From NCBI GenBank assembly GCA_028872955.1, contig JAGWNX010000027.1, positions 1 to 39,959 of the forward strand: a stretch of 39,959 nt of DNA, in the 5' to 3' direction. The translations under genes and the position numbers were made by a program. How positions within the stretch are numbered: the first letter of the stretch is position 1; the number at the start of each line of letters is the position of its first letter. Shown here one piece after another: positions 16,395-23,071 of this stretch. The stretch is from Acidobacteriota bacterium (GTDB lineage: Bacteria > Acidobacteriota > Terriglobia > Terriglobales > Acidobacteriaceae). Below the pieces are notes generated by a model that saw only the letters and a list, made by a program, of their open reading frames with translations, made no database searches and had not been told where the DNA came from.

Positions 16395-17348
16395 ATGAAT
16401 CGAACTGGATGGAACTTGTTGGCATGGGCGGCAGCGGCGGTGATGTGCGTGCCTATGGCTCAGGCTGCGCAGTTGAGCAGCGACGGCAAGGCGTCGATTC
16501 CGCGTGATGTGCAGCAGCTGATCGTGGTGGACTATCGCGCCATGCAGAACTCCAGCGCCGCCATGGAGTTGAAAGAGCGGATTATGCCGCCCGAGCTGAA
16601 GCGCCTGGAGACGGCCATGAAGACCTCTGGCCTGAAGGTGGATCAGGACGCCGATACCCTGGCGTTTGCCGCCTTCCGCGCGCCGGGCAGCGATGGCACG
16701 CGCATTGTGGGCATCGCTCAGGGCCAGTTCCACACCCGCGAGGTGATGGCGAACTTTACCAAGCAGAAGGTAAAGCCGGTAGTGTTGCGCAACAACAGCA
16801 TCTACCCCATGGGCTCGGCGGGGATGAGCGTGGTCTTTCTGAATCAGACGACGATGGTATTTGGAGATCGCGAGGCCGTGAAGGCTGCGCTGGACGCGCG
16901 CGATGGCCTGACCCAGAGTCTGTTGGCCAACGGTGACATGATGAACGAGATGAACGCCGTAGACAGTCGCGCTATCTGGAGCCTGCTGGACCAGAAGGGC
17001 ACCCAGACGATGATGAAGAGCGTGCTGGGCGAGGCCGCACAGCTGGCAGACTACGATACCGTGCGGAACAGGATGAAGAGTTCGCGATACACCATGGACT
17101 TTCAGAATGGCGTGAAGTTCGATATGGCGGTGGTGATGAGTGATACCATGACCGCTGCCACCGCAGCAACGCTGATGAAGGGCGTCTCGATTTTGCGCAA
17201 GAGCACCGGCACGCCGCTGGAGCGCTCTGCGCTGGATCAGACGACGATCGACTCCAACGCGGGGACGCTTACCGTCTCCTACTCTTCGTCCGATAGCCAG
17301 TTTGCCTCGTTGCTGAGCTCGCCGCTCTTTCAGTCGGTAGTTCGGTAG
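16395..17348 (+). CDS. Exported hypothetical protein
   Basis: Not assigned to a family. The protein has 317 residues and a signal peptide (NRTGWNLLAWAAAAVMCVPMAQAAQ). The mature part starts with PRDVQQLIVVDYRAMQNS, a pattern seen in exported proteins that monitor or report values per item, then alternates short helices and strands (GQFHTREVMANFTKQK, AVDSRAIWSLLDQKG). It is rich in Met, Ser and Thr and has no cysteine in the mature part and no membrane anchor. The ATG at 16395 is chosen over GTG at 16383 because a GAGGG site precedes it at a normal distance. Two hairpins follow the stop, so the gene is probably a single transcript, separate from the flagellar genes downstream. Confidence 0.65.
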   Translation: MNRTGWNLLAWAAAAVMCVPMAQAAQLSSDGKASIPRDVQQLIVVDYRAMQNSSAAMELKERIMPPELKRLETAMKTSGLKVDQDADTLAFAAFRAPGSDGTRIVGIAQGQFHTREVMANFTKQKVKPVVLRNNSIYPMGSAGMSVVFLNQTTMVFGDREAVKAALDARDGLTQSLLANGDMMNEMNAVDSRAIWSLLDQKGTQTMMKSVLGEAAQLADYDTVRNRMKSSRYTMDFQNGVKFDMAVVMSDTMTAATAATLMKGVSILRKSTGTPLERSALDQTTIDSNAGTLTVSYSSSDSQFASLLSSPLFQSVVR

Positions 17349-17378
17349 CACGGCAGCATCACAACCAGCGTCACACAG

Positions 17379-17439
17379 CACCAGCGTCGTTCTACGGCGC
17401 TGGTGGCGAGAGCGGCCTTGCAGCGATGAGGCCGCTTTT
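17379..17439 (+). terminator. Tandem hairpins ending the exported hypothetical gene
   Basis: The first hairpin pairs CACCAGCG (17379-17386) with CGCTGGTG (17398-17405). The second pairs AGCGGCCT (17411-17418) with AGGCCGCT (17429-17436) and is followed by TTTGTT, a typical intrinsic terminator. Confidence 0.75.
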
Positions 17440-17455
17440 GTTGTGTGTGCTGGAT

Positions 17456-17482
17456 TCATGAGCCCGGTGTTGTAGCCGATAA
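17456..17482 (+). promoter_or_regulatory. Sigma-28-like promoter upstream of cheY
   Basis: GCCGATAA at 17475-17482 is a perfect match to the sigma-28 (FliA) -10 element. TCAT lies 15 bases upstream (17456-17459), a partial match to the TAAA/TCAA -35. It is 52 bases before the cheY start and just after the terminator of the previous gene, where a flagellar promoter is expected. Confidence 0.6.
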
Positions 17483-17533
17483 GGCACACGAGAGCTGTGG
17501 GGAGACCGCAGTGGTACCAACCTGGAGGCAGTG

Positions 17534-17911
17534 ATGGCGGGATGTGTCTTGCTTGTAGACGACTCTTCGGTGATGCGGAAGGTTGTGCATCGCACGCTCA
17601 AGATGGCTGGCATGGAGTTTGACGAGGTGCTGGAGGCTGGCGATGGGGCCGAGGCGCTGCAGCGGCTGGATGGCAAGCACGTAGACCTGGTGCTGTGCGA
17701 TATCAACATGCCGAACATGTCGGGGCTGGAGTTTGTGGCCGCAATGCGCACGACCATGCCGGAGAAGAAGGCTCCGGTGGTGATGGTGACGACTGAGGGC
17801 AGCGAGGCGCAGGTGAAGCTGGCGATTGCCGCCGGAGCTACCGCATACGTGCGCAAGCCATTTAGCGTACAGGACTTTGAGCGCAGCGTGAAACCGCTGG
17901 TCGCACGTTAG
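17534..17911 (+). CDS. cheY: CheY-like single-domain response regulator
   Basis: Stand-alone receiver domain of 125 residues. Expected residues are present: the acidic pair D9/D10, the phosphoacceptor D56 in LVLCDINMPNMSG, the T86/T87 switch position and the K108 in YVRKPF. There is no output domain, so signal is passed by protein contact, probably to the flagellar switch. The ATG at 17534 is preferred to the GTG at 17531 because GGAGG at 17524-17528 is at the better distance. It heads the flagellar cluster and is followed 11 bases later by a CheX-like gene, which fits a phosphorylation/dephosphorylation pair. Binding to FliM rather than another target is inference. Confidence 0.88.
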   Translation: MAGCVLLVDDSSVMRKVVHRTLKMAGMEFDEVLEAGDGAEALQRLDGKHVDLVLCDINMPNMSGLEFVAAMRTTMPEKKAPVVMVTTEGSEAQVKLAIAAGATAYVRKPFSVQDFERSVKPLVAR

Positions 17912-17922
17912 GCAGGTACCGG

Positions 17923-18369
17923 ATGAAGAGAGAACATGAGGAACTGAAGAAGTCGCTGGATGAGACGGTGACGCAGATTGTCGGGCAGATCTGGCCGGAT
18001 ACGATGGGCAGCCTCAGTCCGGCGGAGGCTGCCGTATCGGAGCAGGAAGTGGTTCTGGCGCGAATCGAGTTTGCCGGTAGCTTTCAGGGCGAGTGCCGAT
18101 TAGCGATGGTTCCGGAGACGGCTGCGTCGATGGCGTCTGAGATGCTGGGTGGTCCGTGCGCGCCCGACGAGATTCAGGACGCGGCCCAGGAGCTGTGCAA
18201 CATGATTGCGGGGCACTGGAAGGATCAGATGCTGGTGGCGCCGCAGGACTGCGGGCTGGTTCCGTTGGTCGATGCCGAGGATGTCGAGGAGCAGTCGCCT
18301 GCGCTGGCCACGGGCGAGTATCGCTGGCAGCATCACGGTCTGGCCCTGTCGATTCGGCGGCGGGATTAG
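17923..18369 (+). CDS. cheX: CheX/CheC-type CheY-P phosphatase
   Basis: A 148-residue protein of the CheC/CheX/FliY fold, members of which dephosphorylate CheY-P. The diagnostic catalytic motif E-x-x-N is present as E90 and N93, with glycine G97, in AAQELCNMIAGHW. The family's second motif is not evident, which suits the CheX type with one active site per subunit. The protein is acidic and without a signal peptide. It directly follows the response regulator, which is the probable substrate, and precedes flgF. Confidence 0.75.
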   Translation: MKREHEELKKSLDETVTQIVGQIWPDTMGSLSPAEAAVSEQEVVLARIEFAGSFQGECRLAMVPETAASMASEMLGGPCAPDEIQDAAQELCNMIAGHWKDQMLVAPQDCGLVPLVDAEDVEEQSPALATGEYRWQHHGLALSIRRRD

Positions 18370-18389
18370 GCAGCTCTAAGTAAGCGGTG

Positions 18390-18417
18390 GTGCAGCATGG
18401 TACGTGACGTGCTGCAC
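18390..18417. other. Inverted repeat between cheX and flgF
   Basis: GTGCAGCA (18390-18397) and TGCTGCAC (18410-18417) form an 8-bp stem with a 12-base loop, immediately ahead of flgF, whose start at 18426 has no clear ribosome-binding site. It could be a weak terminator or processing site separating cheY-cheX from the rod genes. Confidence 0.5.
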
Positions 18418-18425
18418 TACCGGGC

Positions 18426-19178
18426 ATGGACAGCGGACTCTACGCGGCATACACGGGGCTGATGGCACGGACACAGGCCCTGGATACGACCGCCAATAAT
18501 CTCTCCAATGTATCGACGAATGGCTATCGTGCGCAGCGCGACTTCTTTGCGCACTTCATGCCGCTCGACAGCAACACGCCGGCTGAGTCGCAGGTGGGCG
18601 ACGCGGTCAACGGCTTCAGCGTACTGGGTGGTAATACGCTGGATCTGAGCCAGGGGCAACTGGTCAGTACCGGCAATCCTCTGGATGTCGCGCTGCGCGG
18701 GACGGGCTTCTTTGCCGTCAAGACGCCGGGTGGCGTGCGCTACACGCGTAATGGCTCGTTTGAGCTCTCCAATAGAGGACAACTGCAGACGATGGCGGGC
18801 TACCCGGTGCTGGATGCCGCGTTGAAGCCGATTGTGCTGCCGGCTGGCGAGATCACGATCTCGCGCAGTGGACAGATCTCTGTGCAGACCGGCGACGGCA
18901 ACGGCATTGCAGGGCAGCTGGGGGTGTTTGACTTTGGCAACCCCGCCGCGTTGCAGGCCGAGGGTGCAGATCTGGTCTCTGCCGGAGCCGAGGCCAAGCG
19001 CACCGCGAGCGCGGCAGAGACGATTCAGGGTTCCATCGAGCAATCCAACCAGGATGCCATTCACGGCTCCATGGAACTGGTGCTGGAGCAGAGGCAGGCG
19101 GAGATGATGCAGAAGGCTCTCTCTGTCTTCAACAACGATCTGGACAAGACTGCCAGTGAAGAGCTGAGCAGGGTGTAG
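18426..19178 (+). CDS. flgF: Flagellar proximal-rod protein FlgF
   Basis: A 250-residue rod protein exported by the flagellar type III system. The N-terminus carries the rod signature (TTANNLSNVSTNGYRAQ), a central domain includes NPLDVALRGTGFFAV and YTRNGSFEL, and the C-terminus has the matching helix (HGSMELVLEQRQAEMMQKALS). It is distinguished from FlgG by its lower conservation and by the clear FlgG that follows. The ribosome-binding site is weak. flgG begins 28 bases later. Confidence 0.9.
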   Translation: MDSGLYAAYTGLMARTQALDTTANNLSNVSTNGYRAQRDFFAHFMPLDSNTPAESQVGDAVNGFSVLGGNTLDLSQGQLVSTGNPLDVALRGTGFFAVKTPGGVRYTRNGSFELSNRGQLQTMAGYPVLDAALKPIVLPAGEITISRSGQISVQTGDGNGIAGQLGVFDFGNPAALQAEGADLVSAGAEAKRTASAAETIQGSIEQSNQDAIHGSMELVLEQRQAEMMQKALSVFNNDLDKTASEELSRV

Positions 19179-19206
19179 CCAGGACCAACGCAGCACGGAG
19201 AGAACG

Positions 19207-19995
19207 ATGATTCGAGCACTGTACACAGCGGCCAGCGGCATGAGCGCCCAACAGGCAAATCTGGACACGATTGCCAATAATCTGGCGAACTCGGCAACCT
19301 CGGGCTTTCGCAGTCGACGGCTGGAGTTTGAGGACATGATCTACCAGAACGTGATTACACCCGGGGCCGCTGCCACGCAGCAGACAGCATCCTCTGGCCT
19401 GCAGATTGGCCTGGGCACGCGCACCTCTGCGACCGAGCTGATTATGACGCAGGGCGAGATGAACCAGACCAGCAATCCGCTGGATATGGCGATCCAGGGG
19501 CAGGGCTTCTTCCAGGTGACGATGCCCAACGGCACGCTGGCCTACACCCGCGATGGCAGCTTTCACCTGAACAACCAGGGCGCTCTGGTTACCGCGGATG
19601 GCAATCCTCTGGTGCCCTCCATCACCATTCCGCCGAATGCGACCAACATCTCCATCTCAACGTACGGAGTGGTCACGGCGACGATTCCCGGGCAGAACAC
19701 GGCCTCACAGCTGGGCGTGATCCAGCTGGCCACCTTCCCGAATGCGGGCGGACTCACGTCGCTGGGTGGCAATCTGTTTGCGCAGAGTCCAGCCTCGGGC
19801 AACCCGATTACGGATAATCCCGGAGGCACCAGTGGTGTGGGCACGCTGCAGCAGGGTTACGTGGAGAACTCCAACGTGGACGTGGTGGGCCAGTTTGTGC
19901 AGATGGTGCTGGCCCAGCGCGCATACGAGAGCAACTCCAAAGTGATTCACGTGGCGGACGACATGTACTCGCAGGTGAATGGCCTGGTGCGGTAG
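19207..19995 (+). CDS. flgG: Flagellar distal-rod protein FlgG
   Basis: A 262-residue distal-rod subunit. It begins MIRALYTAASGMSAQQANLD and carries NNLANSATSGFRSRRLEFEDM, NPLDMAIQGQGFFQV, YTRDGSFHLN and the C-terminal SNVDVVGQFVQMVLAQRAYESN, all FlgG features. A good ribosome-binding site (GGAGAG) precedes the ATG. The flgA gene overlaps or touches its stop. Confidence 0.95.
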   Translation: MIRALYTAASGMSAQQANLDTIANNLANSATSGFRSRRLEFEDMIYQNVITPGAAATQQTASSGLQIGLGTRTSATELIMTQGEMNQTSNPLDMAIQGQGFFQVTMPNGTLAYTRDGSFHLNNQGALVTADGNPLVPSITIPPNATNISISTYGVVTATIPGQNTASQLGVIQLATFPNAGGLTSLGGNLFAQSPASGNPITDNPGGTSGVGTLQQGYVENSNVDVVGQFVQMVLAQRAYESNSKVIHVADDMYSQVNGLVR

Positions 19996-19997
19996 TG

Positions 19998-20381
19998 ATG
20001 ACGAGTGTGCTCCCAGGGCTGGCCTGGCTGCTGCTGGCACCGTTGGCCGGTGGTACGGCACCGCCCGGCTGGTGTATGCAGGCGCAGCCCGGCCACACGG
20101 ACTGGCCAGCGCGCTGGCAGCGCACCGACTGCAGCGCTGCCACGGCGGATGCCTCCACGGTGCGTTCGACCGCCGTGGTGCAATCCGGCCAACAGGTTCT
20201 GGTGCAGGAGGCGGCCGGGCAGGAGGTGATGACCCTGCGTGGTCGAGCTTTGCAGGCAGGCCGGGCGGGGCAGTCGATCACGGTCGAGTTGCAGGGGCAC
20301 TTCCTGTGGGATGGCAGTGCTGAGCGGGTGGTGGTGCGGGCACGTGTTTTGGATGCGCAGACGGTTGAGGTGCAGTGGTAA
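19998..20381 (+). CDS. flgA: Short FlgA-like P-ring assembly chaperone
   Basis: FlgA is a periplasmic chaperone for P-ring assembly. This protein has only about 127 residues, against more than 200 in E. coli. It has a signal sequence (SVLPGLAWLLLAPLAGG) and then a SAF-like beta domain: GQQVLVQEAAGQEVMTLRGRALQ and RARVLDAQTVEVQW, the usual C-terminal module. Most of the N-terminal domain is missing. The ATG at 19998 is two bases after the flgG stop (TAGTGATG); the overlapping GTG at 19995 is possible. Position between flgG and flgH supports the call. Confidence 0.78.
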   Translation: MTSVLPGLAWLLLAPLAGGTAPPGWCMQAQPGHTDWPARWQRTDCSAATADASTVRSTAVVQSGQQVLVQEAAGQEVMTLRGRALQAGRAGQSITVELQGHFLWDGSAERVVVRARVLDAQTVEVQW

Positions 20382-20397
20382 GCGAGTGAGGCGAGCG

Positions 20398-21138
20398 ATG
20401 GCAATACCAAGAGACAGAGGCAGGACAACCCGGGGCTTGAGCTTTGCAGGGTGCGTGCTTTCGGCAGCGCTTCTGCACGCACAGCAGCCCGTAGGCACGC
20501 TGCAGGATACGCGACCGCGCACGGTGACCGAGACCTCGCTGGAGGAGTATCTGAAACGGGTGAACGCCAACCAAGAGAACGAGCGAAGCACGCCGGGATC
20601 TGTGTGGACCGAGCGCGCACGCTTTGCCAATCTGGCGGCGGATACCCGTGCGGTGCAGGTGCATGACCTGATCTCGGTGGTGGTCTCGGAGAGTATTGCG
20701 GCCTCGACGGACGACACGGTGAACAACACGCGCAAGTCGAATGCGAACACTCAGGTGTCGTCGCTGATTGGCGCACTGCACGGCGGCAACGCCTTGCAGA
20801 ACCTGGTGAATCAGAACTCTGCCAGCGGGCTGACGGCGACAGGACAGAGCGCCACGAACACCAGTCTGAGCACCGTCTTTGGTGGCCAGGTCGTGGCTGT
20901 GCTGCCGAACGGAATACTGGTGATTGAGGCGGCGCGGCAAGTGGAGTTCAGCCAGCAGAAGCAGACGATTGTGCTGCGCGGACTGGTGCGGCCCGAGGAT
21001 ATCTCGCAGCAGAATCAGATTCTGTCGACGGCGATCTCTGACATGGAGCTGATGGTGAAGGGGTCCGGTATCAATACGGACTTTACCCATCGTCAGACAC
21101 CGCTGGTCCGTCTGTTGCAGCGATTGCTTGTGTTCTAG
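20398..21138 (+). CDS. flgH: Flagellar L-ring protein FlgH
   Basis: Builds the L-ring in the outer membrane. The 246-residue protein shows the family pattern: SVWTERARFANLAADTRA, VHDLISVVVSESIAAST, and VVAVLPNGILVIEAARQVEF, followed by a C-terminal strand region. Most FlgH proteins are lipoproteins; here the only early cysteine lies in FAGC, a poor lipobox, and the hydrophobic run continues to LLHA-QQ, which looks like a signal peptidase I site. The start at 20398 is set by this signal sequence; the open frame further upstream overlaps flgA. Confidence 0.9.
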   Translation: MAIPRDRGRTTRGLSFAGCVLSAALLHAQQPVGTLQDTRPRTVTETSLEEYLKRVNANQENERSTPGSVWTERARFANLAADTRAVQVHDLISVVVSESIAASTDDTVNNTRKSNANTQVSSLIGALHGGNALQNLVNQNSASGLTATGQSATNTSLSTVFGGQVVAVLPNGILVIEAARQVEFSQQKQTIVLRGLVRPEDISQQNQILSTAISDMELMVKGSGINTDFTHRQTPLVRLLQRLLVF

Positions 21139-21168
21139 CCCAGGGCGACGCGCCAGGAGGGAGTTCGG

Positions 21169-22305
21169 ATGAGGATACGTGGCAGGGCTTGGCTACTGAT
21201 GGGTGCCGTGGCGATGTTGGGAAGCGCAGCGCGCGCGACCGATCTTCCGGCGGGGAATAGCGGCGCACCCGTGACGCATGTGCCGATCAAGGATATCTCG
21301 ACCGTTGAGGGTATCCGCGACAACCAGCTGGTGGGTTACGGCATTGTCGTGGGCCTGGCGGGAACCGGAGACAGCCAGCAGACGACCTTTCCGATGCAGA
21401 CGCTGGCGGCCACACTGTTGCGCATGGGCGTGAGTGTGCCGGCGGCCTCAATCCGCGTGCAGAACCTGGCGGCGGTGTTTGTCGAGGCAAGTCTGCCCGC
21501 GTTCTCTAAGCCGGGCTCGAAGGTTGATGTCACGGTCTCCTCGGCTGGTGATGCGCGCAGCCTGGAGGGCGGCCTGTTGCTGATGACGCCGCTCTACGGT
21601 GCGGATGGCCGGGTGTATGTGCAGGCACAGGGGCCGCTGGTGGTAGGCGGCTACTCGGTGGCCTCGGGTGGCAGCTCCAAGCAGGTGAATCACCCGAACA
21701 CGGCGCGTATTCCGCTGGGGGGAATTGTGGAGCGCGGGGTCACGGTGGATCTGACTGCGCTGGACCAGATGACCGTGGTGCTGAACGATGCGGACTTCCG
21801 CACCGCAGAGTCTGTGGCAACCGCGATCAACACGGCGATGGAGCGCAGCCTGGCGCATGTAGTGGATAGCAGGAACGTGCGCATCACGGTGGCCCATGGC
21901 GAGGATGTGCCCGCATTGATGGCGAGGATCGAGTCGATCGATGTGCCGGTGTATCCACGCGCCAAGGTCGTCATCAACGAGCGAACGGGCACAGTGGTGA
22001 TTGGGGGCACGGTAGGGCTGCAGCCGGTGTCGATTCTGCACGGCGGCCTGACGGTGGATGTGGTGACGACGGCGCAGTTTGAGACGGATCGCATGGGCAT
22101 GCAATCGCACACGGAGGGCCAGCAGGTGACCCAGATTAATAGTCAGGAGAAGCCAGTGGATCGGATTGAGCTGAAGGCCGGTGCCACGGTGGATGATCTG
22201 GTCCGGAATCTGCAGTTGATTGGGGCCACGGCGCGGGATGTGATCTCGATTCTGCAGGCGATGAAAGCGGCGGGTGCGCTGGAAGCGGAGATTGAGGTGC
22301 TATGA
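21169..22305 (+). CDS. flgI: Flagellar P-ring protein FlgI
   Basis: Periplasmic P-ring subunit, 378 residues, with a signal peptide (RAWLLMGAVAMLGSAARA). Family motifs are clear: GIRDNQLVGYGIVVGLAGTGD, NLAAVFVEASLPAFSKPG, LLMTPLYGADGRVYVQAQGPL, GGIVERGV and the C-terminal VDDLVRNLQLIGATARDVISILQAMK region (motifs given in parts). AGGAGGGAG precedes the ATG. The stop overlaps the next start by four bases (ATGA). Confidence 0.96.
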   Translation: MRIRGRAWLLMGAVAMLGSAARATDLPAGNSGAPVTHVPIKDISTVEGIRDNQLVGYGIVVGLAGTGDSQQTTFPMQTLAATLLRMGVSVPAASIRVQNLAAVFVEASLPAFSKPGSKVDVTVSSAGDARSLEGGLLLMTPLYGADGRVYVQAQGPLVVGGYSVASGGSSKQVNHPNTARIPLGGIVERGVTVDLTALDQMTVVLNDADFRTAESVATAINTAMERSLAHVVDSRNVRITVAHGEDVPALMARIESIDVPVYPRAKVVINERTGTVVIGGTVGLQPVSILHGGLTVDVVTTAQFETDRMGMQSHTEGQQVTQINSQEKPVDRIELKAGATVDDLVRNLQLIGATARDVISILQAMKAAGALEAEIEVL

Positions 22306-22679
22306 GTAGCAGCCTGGTTGCGATGGTTCAGGCTCCATCCGGCGTTGGGGGACAGCACGGCAGTGCGCCGCCGGGCAGGCTGCAGCAGGCCGCCAACGAG
22401 TTCGAGGCCAGTCTGTTGCAGGCCATTCTGCAGCCGGTGATGCGCGGGGGCTCGCTGACCGGCAGCACGGCCGAGGGCAACGACTCTGGCGAGGGTGAGG
22501 GGAGTGTGCTGGACAGCTATCGCGTGCAGGCGCTGGCCAGTGCGCTGGCGCAGAAGGGCGGGCTGGGACTCTCGCAGCTGGTGCAGCGTGAGGTGGGAGC
22601 AGAGGCAGCGGCGCATGACCGCGCCCGGCAGGCGGCCCAGGGCGTGAGCGGCTCCCACATAGGAACAAATCATTACTAA
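22302..22679 (+). CDS. flgJ: Single-domain FlgJ rod-binding protein
   Basis: A 125-residue protein equivalent to the N-terminal half of FlgJ, the rod-cap/rod-binding domain. The conserved core is AANEFEASLLQAILQPVMRGG and the SYRVQALASALAQKGGLGLSQLV helix. The muramidase domain of enterobacterial FlgJ is absent, as in many other phyla, so the cell must open peptidoglycan with a separate enzyme. It overlaps flgI by four bases. Its 3' end lies over the -35 box of the flgM promoter. Confidence 0.88.
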   Translation: MSSSLVAMVQAPSGVGGQHGSAPPGRLQQAANEFEASLLQAILQPVMRGGSLTGSTAEGNDSGEGEGSVLDSYRVQALASALAQKGGLGLSQLVQREVGAEAAAHDRARQAAQGVSGSHIGTNHY

Positions 22680-22703
22680 AGTGTTGCGAGTTGCTGCCGA
22701 TGA
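22677..22703 (+). promoter_or_regulatory. Sigma-28-like promoter for flgM-flgK-flgL
   Basis: TAAA (22677-22680), a 15-base spacer and GCCGATGA (22696-22703) match the sigma-28 consensus TAAA-N15-GCCGATAA at 11 of 12 positions; the longer -35 form TAAAGTTT matches at seven of eight. RNA would start near 22710, before the GGAGG (22716-22720) of flgM. It begins at the end of flgJ. Confidence 0.75.
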
Positions 22704-22725
22704 ACTGAAGTATACGGAGGCTGAG

Positions 22726-23034
22726 ATGAGTTTCTTCAGTGTCAATATGGGGATGCAGAGCGCGATTACAGGACTTGCGGCAACGGACAGAGCACAGGCT
22801 GGGAGTGCTGCGGGCAGCAGCTCCTCTGCCACGCAGGCACAGGGCGGAGTTGCCGACCAGGCGCAGCTAAGCCAGTCTGGCGCATTGCTGGCGCAGTCGG
22901 ACGGGGATGCGAGCGTCCGCGAGGCGCGCGTGAGTGCCCTGCAGGCGGCCGTGCAGAGTGGCACCTATCACGTCTCTGCCGGGGCAGTAGCCGATGCGCT
23001 GGTAACGCACATGCTGAACATGGGACAGCGGTAG
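22726..23034 (+). CDS. flgM: Anti-sigma-28 factor FlgM
   Basis: FlgM holds sigma-28 inactive until the hook is finished and then leaves the cell through the flagellar export channel. The 102-residue protein is disordered and Ala/Gly/Ser/Gln-rich in its first 60 residues. The conserved sigma-binding helices are at the end (VREARVSALQAAVQSGTYHV, then GAVADALVTHML). The ATG at 22726 follows GGAGG at 22716-22720 by five bases. A longer frame from GTG 22681 is rejected because the promoter-like -10 element lies inside it. It precedes flgK, as in many bacteria. Confidence 0.88.
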   Translation: MSFFSVNMGMQSAITGLAATDRAQAGSAAGSSSSATQAQGGVADQAQLSQSGALLAQSDGDASVREARVSALQAAVQSGTYHVSAGAVADALVTHMLNMGQR

Positions 23035-23071
23035 AAGAACATGCCGGCAGAGCCGGTGATGGGGGCTGAGG

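Noticed and set aside
22681-23034. A longer flgM starting at GTG 22681
   Set aside because: It has no ribosome-binding site and the sigma-28-like -10 lies inside it; the ATG at 22726 has GGAGG at the right distance.
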